44,947 nucleotides of DNA from a virus: positions 1-44,947 of IMG/VR virus record IMGVR_UViG_3300033992_000391, one strand, 5' to 3'. The position numbers were made by a program, and so were the translations under genes. Below, one piece after another: positions 5,430 through 12,911 of the stretch (positions are counted from its first letter, which is position 1; each line of letters begins with the position of its first letter). The notes beneath the pieces are model-generated. The model saw only the letters and a list, made by a program, of their open reading frames with translations, was not told where the DNA came from and searched no databases.

Positions 5430-5804
5430 TTAGATGATGCCATCTAGGACGTTTGCGACCCTAACGTCAATGTCCTTTGAGAAGTATCCTTCAGGACAAG
5501 TGGACACGACGGACGCATAGGCATCGATGTTATGGGCAAGCGCCAGAAGAAGAGAGTTACGTTCTTTTCTGTGGCACGACACAAGCAGCTGGATGATGAC
5601 GTGAATGCGTTTCTCAGTCCAATCGATGTCTGCGTCTTCAAGGTACTCCTTGCCCTGCAAGGCCTCCCAATCACTCAGCCATTTGACTGAGAGATTCTGG
5701 ACTGCGATGTTGGAGAAGTTACGAGTGGCATACGCAACTGCGTGTGCCAGGTCGAGGAGTGCCTTGTCGTGTTCTTGTTGTGTCATAGGAGGGAAGGTGG
5801 ACAT
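5430..5804 (-). CDS. Unknown helical protein (124 aa)
   Basis: ATG at 5804-5802. Predicted all-helical (HDKALLDLAHAVAYATRNF, KRIHVIIQLLVSCHRKERNSLLLALAHNIDAYASVV), with no membrane segment or metal motif. A TTGACT lies 28 nt upstream, inside the end of the upstream gene. No family recognised. Confidence 0.8.
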   Translation of the reverse strand: MSTFPPMTQQEHDKALLDLAHAVAYATRNFSNIAVQNLSVKWLSDWEALQGKEYLEDADIDWTEKRIHVIIQLLVSCHRKERNSLLLALAHNIDAYASVVSTCPEGYFSKDIDVRVANVLDGII

Positions 5805-5824
5805 AGTAGTTAAGCGCCGGACGT

Positions 5825-6067
5825 TCAGTCAATCGTTTTGTAAACGTCCACGCATTCAAGCAGCTCTTCAGGATAACCGACCCATTCATCGCCTTGCAGA
5901 TCGCCTTCCTCGTCGCACGATTCGATTTTCCAATATTCATTCTCGGCGATGACCAACGTGTCGCCGGTCCTCGTAATAGAAATATCCATAATGGTGAAGG
6001 AGGGGTTCCGGGGATCTTCGATGGCAGACAAGTGCCAGGCCTTTTCCGTGTAGTACGTTTTGCTCAT
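5825..6067 (-). CDS. Unknown small acidic protein (80 aa)
   Basis: The ATG at 6067-6065 overlaps the TGA of the upstream gene, and the product begins MSKTYYTEKAW; the longer reading to 6118 is not needed. Beta-rich middle (FTIMDISITRTGDTLVIAENEYWKIE), acidic C-terminus (CDEEGDLQGDEWVGYPEELLECVDVY). Unknown function; part of a run of three genes that all start MSK. Confidence 0.8.
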   Translation of the reverse strand: MSKTYYTEKAWHLSAIEDPRNPSFTIMDISITRTGDTLVIAENEYWKIESCDEEGDLQGDEWVGYPEELLECVDVYKTID

Positions 6068-6258
6068 TTGATTATGGATACGATTTCGTACGCGCCGCCA
6101 TCGCAGAAGTGCTTCCATCCATTATGCCAATCGTTCTCGTCGTAGTCTACCCATTCCGGATTCCTGTCGTCGTTGATGTGCGAAAGCATATCTGCCATCG
6201 TCCAGGTTTCTGTCTTGTTGGTTTCCGTGTCCAACATAACGAATCTCGTTTTGCTCAT
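6064..6258 (-). CDS. Unknown small protein (64 aa)
   Basis: ATG at 6258-6256 (ATGAGCAAA, preceded by AATTCCT) is chosen over longer readings that overlap the upstream gene. MSKTRFVMLDTETNKTETWTMADMLSHINDD is followed by a Trp/Asp-rich part (WVDYDENDWHNGWKHF). Acidic, single domain. Coupled to the next gene by ATGA. No family recognised. Confidence 0.8.
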   Translation of the reverse strand: MSKTRFVMLDTETNKTETWTMADMLSHINDDRNPEWVDYDENDWHNGWKHFCDGGAYEIVSIIK

Positions 6259-6263
6259 AGGAA

Positions 6264-6458
6264 TTATTTCGTGTCGTTGGTTTCCCAATACTTGGTAGCC
6301 AGGTGCTTCTTGTGACAAGCGCCACAGATACAAGCAGACTCTCCTTTGCTTGCGGACGACACGTCGAAAGGGAGTGAGACGTAGACTACGATGTGCGTAC
6401 CAAGCACGTCGCCACAATCGTCGCAGTACTGTACCTCCGGAGATTTGTTTTTGCTCAT
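6264..6458 (-). CDS. Small zinc-ribbon-like protein (64 aa)
   Basis: ATG at 6458-6456, again ATGAGCAAA. Cysteines are arranged as CDDCGD near residue 12 and CICGACHKKH near residue 43, two CxxC-type knuckles about 30 residues apart, the classical layout of a zinc ribbon. Such small proteins often bind nucleic acid or RNA polymerase. Specific target unknown. It is followed within five bases by the 64-residue gene. Confidence 0.85.
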   Translation of the reverse strand: MSKNKSPEVQYCDDCGDVLGTHIVVYVSLPFDVSSASKGESACICGACHKKHLATKYWETNDTK

Positions 6459-6462
6459 AGGA

Positions 6463-6756
6463 TTAGAGAGAGAGTTTCTTGACGTACTTGGTACGCAGCT
6501 TGGCGAGATCGTGTGCGAGTTGGCAGAACGTCTCTGCGTCCTTGGCGTATTGTTTCGCCCACTTCTTGTCTTCCATACTTTTCGGAGAGGTACGCGCCAG
6601 GTCCTCGTAATCCTCCTTGAAGGAGTGGGACAGGTTACTCAACTCTCCGGCCAACTCCTCTGCGACGTGCAGGACGTTGACCATCGTGTCGATGCGAGTG
6701 GGCATATCTCCGCCCACCTTGTTGATAACCTCGAACAGCAGCTGATTGGTATTCAT
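6463..6756 (-). CDS. Unknown helical protein (97 aa)
   Basis: ATG at 6756-6754; the upstream extension of this frame overlaps the next gene and is low-complexity, so it is discarded. All-alpha (LLFEVINKVGGDMPTRIDTMVNVLHVAEELAGELSNL, then WAKQYAKDAETFCQLAHDLAKLRTKYVKKLSL), probably a helical bundle or coiled coil. The ATG is preceded by AATACACAT, no Shine-Dalgarno. Unknown. Confidence 0.8.
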   Translation of the reverse strand: MNTNQLLFEVINKVGGDMPTRIDTMVNVLHVAEELAGELSNLSHSFKEDYEDLARTSPKSMEDKKWAKQYAKDAETFCQLAHDLAKLRTKYVKKLSL

Positions 6757-6784
6757 ATGTGTATTATTGGGTCCGTGTGATGGG

Positions 6785-7552
6785 TCAGATAACTTTGTAC
6801 ATCGAGTGCGACAAGGCAGACTCGACGACGTAACAGTTGAGTCCGTTTGCGATATCGACGCAGGCATCGAACAGGAAGAACATCGCACGTGCGTACTGCA
6901 CGTCTACCTCACTCCTTGACTGCACGTTGATCGTGTAATGTCCGTCCGTGTAATCATCCGGCAGCTCGACGTGAAGATATCCTCCGGCGATATGGGCGGA
7001 CGTAATACGTTCCAACTCCTTCTCGATTTCGATATTGTACGTAACCTTGTTCTTGCGACGAATAGTAACCATACCTCCGCCAAGGGAACGTCCTTCTCCT
7101 TCCGGCGAGATATGGACTGCGACACCATCGTACTCCAGGTCGCACATAACGTCGAAGGTGTATTCGCCTACTTTGACTTTCTGGATAACACGTTCGACGA
7201 AACAGGTACGCGCCGCCAGAAGCACGTCCTTAGTGACGTTGCATCGAGGAGCATAGAGCATATTGTTGAGTGCGTCGTAGATGTTGTCACGACGTACTGC
7301 GAGAACGTCCTTACGAATGTGGGTCTGCATCATAGTACGCACGGAGAAGTACTCATTCCGTGCGAGAGTGAGTTTCTGCTCTGCGTCCTCCAGGTCCTTC
7401 TTGCCTCCGTTGCGAGTGCGTCCTGACGGCAGTTTGATGGAGGAGGAGATCGCATTGCGGAATGCACTCGCCTCGTTGTGCCTGTCGTTAGCGCCTTTGT
7501 GGGCCTCGATGAAGGCGAGCGTATCGACGTTGAGTTTGATGATGTGTTTCAT
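6785..7552 (-). CDS. Unknown two-part protein (255 aa)
   Basis: ATG at 7552-7550, the first after the promoter gap, with a TTGACG box 54 nt upstream and AGCACACAT before the ATG. Residues about 1-110 are helical with a basic stretch (KLPSGRTRNGGKKDLEDAEQKLTLARNEY); residues about 125-220 are beta-rich (VKVGEYTFDVMCDLEYDGVAVHISPEGEG, VTIRRKNKVTYNIEIEKELERIT). It is the largest unknown protein of the early block. The GEYTFDVMCDLEYDG stretch faintly recalls GERTFDVNVSISYYW of the 95-residue plus-strand gene at 16988, which may be chance. No family recognised. Confidence 0.83.
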   Translation of the reverse strand: MKHIIKLNVDTLAFIEAHKGANDRHNEASAFRNAISSSIKLPSGRTRNGGKKDLEDAEQKLTLARNEYFSVRTMMQTHIRKDVLAVRRDNIYDALNNMLYAPRCNVTKDVLLAARTCFVERVIQKVKVGEYTFDVMCDLEYDGVAVHISPEGEGRSLGGGMVTIRRKNKVTYNIEIEKELERITSAHIAGGYLHVELPDDYTDGHYTINVQSRSEVDVQYARAMFFLFDACVDIANGLNCYVVESALSHSMYKVI

Positions 7553-7614
7553 ATGTGTGCTGGGTGGGAAGGCACACACAGAATCAGAACGTCAGGCCAT
7601 CGTCAACAGCAGAG
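7553..7614 (-). promoter_or_regulatory. Promoter gap upstream of the 255-aa gene
   Basis: Contains TGTTGACGAT (TTGACG at 7606-7601), 54 nt before the ATG, similar to TGTTGACTATT upstream of the genes at 2255 and 4414. No clear -10. GTGTGTGCC and CAGCACACAT lie in the leader. Confidence 0.5.
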
Positions 7615-7776
7615 TTAATCTTTTTTATATATCACTCGGAGTGCCGGTTTAGCCAGGTCGGAGAGTGGCAGCACGTGCTTGTGGACCCACTCTATTGCAT
7701 CGTGCCTATCCCCTGATCGTAACGCCAGGACACGGACGAGCAAATCGTAGTCATACGTCGTAAGGCCGGTCTTGGA
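7615..7776 (-). pseudogene. Start-less second copy of the YDY-DAIEWV domain
   Basis: An open frame ending with TAA at 7617-7615 encodes YDYDLLVRVLALRSGDRHDAIEWVHKHVLPLSD, clearly related to YDYWKLVEVCMRLHDESMEDAIEWVEYNILGLND of the gene just upstream (92 residues, ends at 7875). No ATG or plausible start precedes it in frame. The stretch between the two copies is a GTAGG/GGTAGG array in which the frame of the first copy ends. Either a two-domain protein has been broken by an indel in the array, or the second domain is reached by frameshifting, or this is a decayed duplicate. Confidence 0.55.
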
Positions 7777-7781
7777 TTGCC

Positions 7782-7878
7782 GGACGGCAGCTCCCTCTGC
7801 GCCACGTACACGTGCGTGTCTACCTACCCAGCATACCTTATGCCTACCTACCCTACCTACCCTACCTACCTTGCCTAC
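7782..7878. repeat. Composite element, copy 3, with GTAGG array between paralogous domains
   Basis: GGACGGCAGCTC (7782-7793), GTGCGTGTCTACCTACC (7812-7828) and a CCTAC/CCTACC array up to 7878; on the coding strand it reads GGTAGGTAGGG repeatedly. Beyond it lie two imperfect copies of GTACGACGCAAG. The order of parts matches copies at 2478 and 4549. Confidence 0.65.
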
Positions 7879-8153
7879 CTCTTGCGTCGTACCTTTCTGC
7901 CTACCTTGCGTCGTACCCTTGGGGGCAAGCCTACCTCTGGGTAATGTACCCCGAAGTAGGTTTCGATGCTGTCGTTGAGACCCAAGATGTTGTACTCTAC
8001 CCATTCGATTGCATCCTCCATAGACTCGTCGTGCAGACGCATACATACCTCGACGAGTTTCCAATAGTCATAGATGATGTACCCATCACGTCGTTGCCGG
8101 TGGATCGCCTTGTCGTATTCCTTTGCTGGCTCGATGCGAATGTAGTTGGGCAT
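7875..8153 (-). CDS. YDY-DAIEWV domain protein (92 aa), first of a tandem pair
   Basis: ATG at 8153-8151. The domain (residues about 25-75) contains IIYDYWKLVEVCMRLHDESMEDAIEWVEYN. The C-terminus is a basic repeat (RVRRKVGRKVRRKR) translated from the start of the GTAGG array, which looks like translation of repeat DNA rather than an evolved domain. A second, start-less copy of the domain follows at 7615-7776 in another frame. Thirteen bases separate it from the cytosine methyltransferase gene upstream. Unknown family. Confidence 0.7.
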   Translation of the reverse strand: MPNYIRIEPAKEYDKAIHRQRRDGYIIYDYWKLVEVCMRLHDESMEDAIEWVEYNILGLNDSIETYFGVHYPEVGLPPRVRRKVGRKVRRKR

Positions 8154-8166
8154 ACCCAAGGGATAC

Positions 8167-9510
8167 CTACCCCTTGGCCTTGCTCAATTCGGAAACCAAA
8201 TCGTCTACGAGTTGGATGCGACGGCCAATCCACTTCATACAGTTGGTCGCCATACTATTGCCGATGGCCTTATACCTCGGCCCGTCCGGGCATTGGTCTG
8301 CCGGTTTCCCGCGCCAAGAAATCTGCGTCCAATTTTTTGGGAAGCCCTGCAATGCTTCACATTCGGAAGGCAGTAAACGACGCACCGCCATCGGTACTGC
8401 GACGTGCGGGTTCTGGTCACCGCTGTCCTTTGACAAGGTAGGGAATACCTCAGTGGATGGATCGCTACCAGCACGACGTGCCAGGTTCCCCGGCTGGAAG
8501 GCTACCGCAGATACGTTCTGTACGAACGGCACGTTGCCACCGCCCGTACCGAAACGTGCAGCTATGGTAGGTGCTACGTCGTGAGGTCCGGTAACACGGC
8601 TATCGTTAGGATGATTCTCGTATAAGAGTTGCTTGGGTTTGGCGATAGGCAGGGCAGGGACTAGGCCACTGCCACCTTGGGCGAACAACTCTTGGTTGCT
8701 GTACCCAGGACTGCCATTGCCGGAGTTGGATTGGTTGAGCGTAGGATGAATATCACTACCATCCCAATGGGAGTTGCTTACTCCTCGGACGACGAGGTTG
8801 TAGTGTTCGTCTCCGGCTGGCCCTCCAGATCCCTTGTGCCACTTGTTGGTGACTGTTCCAGAGATTCCGTCTGGCTGGCAGTTGATTCGGCTTGGGCTTC
8901 CAGCGCCTGTTCCAGAAGCGGGGGCAGTTTCTTCCCACGGCTCCTCGCCCTTCTTAAAATGCCCGAAGCTGCCAGGCCCGTCAAATAGTACCGCTGCGGA
9001 ATGTCGCCAGTCTCCAGAACGGCAGCCAACGATGAAGATTCTCTGCCGACGCTGGGCCAGACCGAAGTGCTGTGCGTCGAGCATTCTGTAGGCGAACCCA
9101 TACCCGCATTCAGCCAACGCTGAGAGGAGGGCCGAAAAGTCTGATCCAGACCTCGCTGACAGGAGTCCTGGGACATTCTCGTACACAATCCACTTCGGCT
9201 TAAGTCGCTTAACAAGTCCGAAATAGATGAGGGATAAGTTACCACGTGGGTCAGCCATTCCTTCTCTGAGACCGGCCACTGAAAATGCTTGGCAGGGGGG
9301 GCCGCCCACAAGAACATCTGCTGTTCCGGGGCCGACATCCCATTGTTCGTAGTTGGTGAGATCGCCATAATTTTTGACGTGAGGGAAGCGTTGTTTCAGT
9401 ACTTCACAGGGGAAGGGTTCGATTTCGCTGAAGCCCACTGGAGTCCAGCCCATATCGTGCCACGCCACAGACGCAGCTTCGATCCCGGAACATACTGAGA
9501 AGTACCGCAT
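8167..9510 (-). CDS. DNA (cytosine-5) methyltransferase (447 aa)
   Basis: Transfers a methyl group from S-adenosylmethionine to C5 of cytosine in a specific DNA sequence. All core motifs are visible: I FSVCSGIEAASVAW (residues 4-17), IV GGPPCQAFSVAG with the catalytic Cys (about 70), VI YENVPGLL (about 105), VIII QRRQRIFIVG (about 155), IX RRLLPSECEALQGFP (about 385) and X YKAIGNSM (about 420). The 200-residue stretch between VIII and IX is the target-recognition region and is Gly/Ser/Pro-rich, as in many phage enzymes. ATG at 9510-9508 overlaps the upstream stop (TGATG). No restriction partner is present, so protection of phage DNA from host restriction, or regulation, is likely. Confidence 0.96.
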   Translation of the reverse strand: MRYFSVCSGIEAASVAWHDMGWTPVGFSEIEPFPCEVLKQRFPHVKNYGDLTNYEQWDVGPGTADVLVGGPPCQAFSVAGLREGMADPRGNLSLIYFGLVKRLKPKWIVYENVPGLLSARSGSDFSALLSALAECGYGFAYRMLDAQHFGLAQRRQRIFIVGCRSGDWRHSAAVLFDGPGSFGHFKKGEEPWEETAPASGTGAGSPSRINCQPDGISGTVTNKWHKGSGGPAGDEHYNLVVRGVSNSHWDGSDIHPTLNQSNSGNGSPGYSNQELFAQGGSGLVPALPIAKPKQLLYENHPNDSRVTGPHDVAPTIAARFGTGGGNVPFVQNVSAVAFQPGNLARRAGSDPSTEVFPTLSKDSGDQNPHVAVPMAVRRLLPSECEALQGFPKNWTQISWRGKPADQCPDGPRYKAIGNSMATNCMKWIGRRIQLVDDLVSELSKAKG

Positions 9511-9743
9511 CAGAGTCGCTCCTCCTTCTTCATCTTCCTCTGAAGGGTGCGCCACTTCTTGATGGCAGCGACCATCGGGTCGGACGCACGGCCAGAACAG
9601 ATGGACTCAAACTCGTTGAGGAGTTTCTTCATCGATTCGATGTGCTTCTGGAGGATTTCTTTCTCCTCGCATTGGATTTGGATTTCCATTTCGAGTTCTT
9701 CGTTTGTGTGCTGTAAGGAAAGGATGTAGTCTTCGTCGCTCAC
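9510..9743 (-). CDS. Coiled-coil protein (77 aa)
   Basis: GTG at 9743-9741, overlapping the upstream TGA (GTGA). Residues about 8-45 form a heptad-patterned coiled coil (LQHTNEELEMEIQIQCEEKEILQKHIESMKKLLNEFESI), and the C-terminus is basic (IKKWRTLQRKMKKEE). It is coupled to both neighbours. A role as a DNA-binding or scaffold partner is possible; unknown. Confidence 0.82.
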   Translation of the reverse strand: MSDEDYILSLQHTNEELEMEIQIQCEEKEILQKHIESMKKLLNEFESICSGRASDPMVAAIKKWRTLQRKMKKEERL

Positions 9744-10111
9744 TTGTTGAGGCCAAGGATAGCCTGCAAGAAACGAGTGCGGAACGAGGCAACATCTTCA
9801 CCGACTTCCGGCTGGGCCTTGATGTCGTTGATGCTGGATCCGTAGAGGCGGGTGGCCTCGGAGATGGAGTCCCATAGTTTGTCGTACTTGCGGTACATCA
9901 TAACCTTCTGGGAGAGGGTGATGTCCTTGGCACTGGTCTTGGGGTCACGACAGGCGAACGCCAAAGCCCGGAGGGTATTCCAGGTCAGACCTTTGACGAT
10001 TTCGTCGGTGAGTGCCTGCTCAAGACGGGTCTTGGCGCGAGGCAGGATGGAGAAGTACTCGACCATCTCTGCGACAGTCGAGGGCTTCTTGGATGTGGTG
10101 GCTTCAGTCAT
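9740..10111 (-). CDS. Unknown helical protein (123 aa)
   Basis: ATG at 10111-10109, preceded by CCACCACAT without Shine-Dalgarno. Helical, basic in the first half (ILPRAKTRLEQALTDEIVKGLTWNTLRALAFACRDPKTSAKDITLSQKVMMYRKYDKLW). It ends in the GTGA overlap with the coiled-coil gene. No family recognised. Confidence 0.82.
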   Translation of the reverse strand: MTEATTSKKPSTVAEMVEYFSILPRAKTRLEQALTDEIVKGLTWNTLRALAFACRDPKTSAKDITLSQKVMMYRKYDKLWDSISEATRLYGSSINDIKAQPEVGEDVASFRTRFLQAILGLNK

Positions 10112-10125
10112 ATGTGGTGGGAGAA

Positions 10126-10410
10126 TTAGAAGATTTGAATGGCTTCGGACGCAGGCTTGAAGGTGGCCTCGATGCCGTACTGAACCGGGAAGATCCAGCC
10201 ATCCTGCGAGTCGTAGCAGGACATATCGATTTCGATGATGCTGACAGCCAGGTCAAGGTTGGTGAACGCCTTGTCTGCGAGCAGCTGGGTCTTGTAGGCT
10301 TCAGCCTCATCCTTGCTCTTGTAGAACAGGACGGAGTGGGAGTGGACTCTGCCGGTGCGGGTGATGACCACAACGTACTGTCGGGTCGTGTTGAACGTGG
10401 GTGTTTTCAT
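10126..10410 (-). CDS. Unknown alpha/beta protein (94 aa)
   Basis: The ATG at 10410-10408 (MKTPTFNTTRQYVVVI), preceded by CTTCCT, is chosen over an upstream in-frame ATG because a TTGACT box lies 42 nt upstream of it (10452-10447), so the longer form would start before transcription. Pattern beta-beta-alpha-beta (RQYVVVITRTGRVHSHSVLFYKSKDEAEAYKTQLL). Small cytoplasmic protein, function unknown. Confidence 0.78.
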   Translation of the reverse strand: MKTPTFNTTRQYVVVITRTGRVHSHSVLFYKSKDEAEAYKTQLLADKAFTNLDLAVSIIEIDMSCYDSQDGWIFPVQYGIEATFKPASEAIQIF

Positions 10411-10475
10411 AGGAAGGACTGCGATAAGAACATCGCACCCCTGCCCAGTCAACGCCTAAATAAATCTTTTTACTT

Positions 10476-10952
10476 TTATTCCGATTTGGTCGGTTCTTCT
10501 GGCGGAATGTCGATGACCAAACTGTTGGCATCCAGCAACTTATTGATGTCGTCGGCAGAAATCCTCAACTCTGCTTTGATGTTCACAGTTGGCGTGGGAT
10601 CGACCAACTTGTCCAACTTGTCGATGGCAATAGCAGTGGAGAGCATCAACTGACCCAGCGGGATACCATCCACTTCAGACTCCAAGCGTTCAGTCGCCTT
10701 GCTTACAAATGATGCGAGCCTGGCAGCAGTCTTGCGCTTGAAGGAAAGGATGTCGAGTTGGCCGGAGTCGGCGAGTTGATGTTTGATTTCGGTGACAGTC
10801 TTCGGCTCGACGGCGGTCAACTTGGCTGCCTCTGGAGAGGGTACGCCCTGCTTAAGCAACTCCTCGATCCGCTTGACTGTAGCCTTCGGCAACTTCTTGC
10901 CAGCGTCCGGGTTGTTCTCAGCCAGCCGTTCAAACTTCGGGTCAGTATCCAT
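10476..10952 (-). CDS. HTH DNA-binding protein, candidate small terminase or regulator (158 aa)
   Basis: ATG at 10952-10950. Residues about 18-60 form a homeodomain-like helix-turn-helix (KATVKRIEELLKQGVPSPEAAKLTAVEPKTVTEIKHQ), followed by a helical oligomerisation-type region (FKRKTAARLASFVSKATERLESEVDGIPLGQLMLSTAIAIDKL) and an acidic C-terminal tail. That architecture is common in phage small terminases, and none is found beside TerL. However, the gene faces the replication operon across a 52-bp divergent promoter, a classic place for a regulator. I cannot choose between the two. Confidence 0.8.
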   Translation of the reverse strand: MDTDPKFERLAENNPDAGKKLPKATVKRIEELLKQGVPSPEAAKLTAVEPKTVTEIKHQLADSGQLDILSFKRKTAARLASFVSKATERLESEVDGIPLGQLMLSTAIAIDKLDKLVDPTPTVNIKAELRISADDINKLLDANSLVIDIPPEEPTKSE

Positions 10953-11004
10953 AAAGTCAATATGCCACCTTGACCAATGGAAGCAAGCCGGAGTAACACA
11001 TCAT
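10953..11004. promoter_or_regulatory. Divergent promoter region
   Basis: Only 52 bases separate the two divergent operons. TTGACC at 10970-10975 is followed 18 bases later by TAACAC (10994-10999), which would put the plus-strand start of transcription at or next to the RusA ATG at 11005. A minus-strand TTGACT lies at 10960-10955. Any protein bound here would affect both operons. Confidence 0.5.
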
Positions 11005-11433
11005 ATGCCTCTCATCGCATTACGTATTAAACCGCCACCTACGCACCAAGCTGCGCTTCGCATCCTCAAGAACAAGAAGACGGGGGCGATGTTCGTAGGC
11101 AAGATGGCTAAGTCCTCCGCCAAGAAGTGGGGGGTTGAGTTCACCGCCCTATTGCGTGAGGCCAAGTCCAAGTTCCAGGTCAAGACCTACAAGGAGGCCA
11201 CAAGGGTGGGTATCGTATTCGTCTACCCTCATACCAAACAGTCCGCTAAGTCCGGGCATAGCATCCCCAAGGTAACCAGGCCGGACGTAGATAACCTAGC
11301 CAAGTCCGTGCTGGATTGTATGGTGGATGCCGGTTGGCTGGAGGACGACAACCTGATCGTCGAACTCATCCTCAAGAAGATTCATTCAGAGACGGCGCAA
11401 GTTGTCATTGACATTGACGATTACGTTGAGTAA
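11005..11433 (+). CDS. RusA-like Holliday junction resolvase (142 aa)
   Basis: Cuts Holliday junctions and branched DNA, typically to resolve replication or recombination intermediates before packaging. Family signature: RPDVDNLAKSVLDCMVDAG (residues about 93-111), then WLEDDNLIVEL with the acidic metal-binding residues and a Lys-rich ILKKIH. Length fits the family (about 120-140). Start ATG at 11005, 35 nt after a TTGACC box; longer in-frame readings run into the divergent gene. First gene of the replication operon. Confidence 0.93.
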   Translation: MPLIALRIKPPPTHQAALRILKNKKTGAMFVGKMAKSSAKKWGVEFTALLREAKSKFQVKTYKEATRVGIVFVYPHTKQSAKSGHSIPKVTRPDVDNLAKSVLDCMVDAGWLEDDNLIVELILKKIHSETAQVVIDIDDYVE

Positions 11434-11451
11434 ACCCCCTTCCTCTCACCT

Positions 11452-12258
11452 ATGAGCAAATACAACAAAATCATCAGCGGGCTGTCGTTCGCTGAATACA
11501 AGAAGAACCCCGGCGTTAACGCTTCTTACCTCAAGAAGTTCAACGTCTCCCCCCTGTTCGCTGAGACCGACACTTTCGAGTCGTCGGCTGCTACCGATCT
11601 AGGGAACTACGTCCACGCCTTGACCATCGACCAAGGCACTCTGGAGAACTTCGCCTGCCTGCCCACCACCGGGGAAGGTAGCAAGACCGCCCGTGCCAAG
11701 TGGCGCGACGAACACCCCGATGGCATCCTCCTCTCTCCGTCCCAGATGGAGCAGGGCAAGGCCACCGCTGACAAGTTGAAGGCGTTCCCTTACTTCGCTG
11801 AACTGATGGGTCGCACCGGCATCGACACCGAGGTCACCCTGTTCTGCGAGCATCCCAAGTACGGCTGGCCGATGAAGGCTCGCATCGATATCCTGGCGAT
11901 GGATGGTGACGAGATTTACCTTGGGGACGTGAAGACTTACGGCAAGGCTCTGACCAAGAAGCAACTGTTCTGGGATATCCGTGACCGGGGCTACGACTTG
12001 CAGCTCGCCCACTATCGTCGTTGTCTCCAGATCGTCCTCAACAAGAGTCCCAAGGAGATGGCCCTGTACTTCTGCGAGACGGAGACGGCAGCCCACGACT
12101 GCGCCAAGGTCATCCTCGACGAAGGCTGGCTGGCCCACGCCGAACTCCGGCTGGACGAGTACTACCGCCTGTACAACGAGTGCCACGAATCTGGGGTCTA
12201 TCCGGGCTTCAACTTCGGCAAGCCTCTGACCCTCACGCTGGGAGACACCCTGTCGTGA
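11452..12258 (+). CDS. RecE-like PD-(D/E)XK exonuclease (268 aa)
   Basis: Probable 5'-3' exonuclease that makes 3' single strands for the Rad52-like annealase encoded downstream. Signature of the phage exodeoxyribonuclease VIII-type PDDEXK family: ATDLGNYVHALTID (about 46-59), WPMKARIDILAMDGDEIYLGDVKTYG with the catalytic D...DVK (about 140-165), and YDLQLAHYRRCLQ with the conserved Gln (about 183-195). Start ATGAGCAAA preceded by CTCACCT. It ends in a GTGA overlap with the initiator gene. Confidence 0.93.
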   Translation: MSKYNKIISGLSFAEYKKNPGVNASYLKKFNVSPLFAETDTFESSAATDLGNYVHALTIDQGTLENFACLPTTGEGSKTARAKWRDEHPDGILLSPSQMEQGKATADKLKAFPYFAELMGRTGIDTEVTLFCEHPKYGWPMKARIDILAMDGDEIYLGDVKTYGKALTKKQLFWDIRDRGYDLQLAHYRRCLQIVLNKSPKEMALYFCETETAAHDCAKVILDEGWLAHAELRLDEYYRLYNECHESGVYPGFNFGKPLTLTLGDTLS

Positions 12259-12911
12259 CCGCACCAAAGGAAGGGTTCGGCCTCTGGATTCCAGGGGCTA
12301 TCCTCTCACGCCTAGAACTCAGCCTGGAGGAGAAGTGCCTCTACGGGCTTCTGGAGGTCTTGGACGGGGGCAAGGGGTGCTGGGCATCCAACGACTGGCT
12401 TGCGAGCCGTCTAGGGGTCAGCGAGAGGGCAGTACAGCGATACCTCGCAAGGTTGGAGGAGGTAGGTCTGGTCATCAAGGTCATCAATGAAGCCGCCGGT
12501 AACCAGCGCCGGGTGCAGACCATCGGATCGTATTCTGCCTCATCCACCCAATGCCAACTTGACGTGACCCTCACGCCAGACTGTCGTGACCCTCACGCCA
12601 ATCTGTCACCCAAGAGTAGAAAAGAGAATAGAAAAGAGATAGATACAATCCCCTTACCCCTTCCTCACGGCGAGAACTTTGCCAAGGCTTGGGGGGAGTG
12701 GATTAACTATCGGACTAAGACGAAGAAGAAGTTGTCTGCCTTCGCCCAGGAGAAGCAACTCAAGCTGCTTGCCGTCATCACCGAACAGGAAGCGGTTGAG
12801 TGCATTAACCGATCTATCGCCAACGACTGGCAGGGTCTGTTCCCAGAGAAGCGTAATAGTAAACCTTTTACCAAAATCTTAACCCGTGAAGACCACAATA
12901 ATGGATTCTAA
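12255..12911 (+). CDS. HTH replication initiation protein (218 aa)
   Basis: The GTG at 12255 overlaps the upstream TGA; the longer reading from 12021 only shadows the nuclease. N-terminal winged helix (residues about 10-80: WASNDWLASRLGVSERAVQRYLARLEEVGLV), basic Ser-rich linker, and C-terminal helical domain (WGEWINYRTKTKKKLS...ECINRSIANDWQGLF) of the type that follows in phage O-like/DnaD-like initiators and contacts the helicase loader. The next gene is that loader. Likely binds the phage origin and brings in host DnaB. The origin could lie inside the gene, as in lambda O, but no clear iterons are seen. Confidence 0.88.
   Translation: MTAPKEGFGLWIPGAILSRLELSLEEKCLYGLLEVLDGGKGCWASNDWLASRLGVSERAVQRYLARLEEVGLVIKVINEAAGNQRRVQTIGSYSASSTQCQLDVTLTPDCRDPHANLSPKSRKENRKEIDTIPLPLPHGENFAKAWGEWINYRTKTKKKLSAFAQEKQLKLLAVITEQEAVECINRSIANDWQGLFPEKRNSKPFTKILTREDHNNGF

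Noticed and set aside
12021-12254. N-terminal extension of the replication initiator frame
   Set aside because: It is an out-of-frame shadow of the RecE-like nuclease; the GTG at 12255 fits the stop-start overlap seen throughout the operon.
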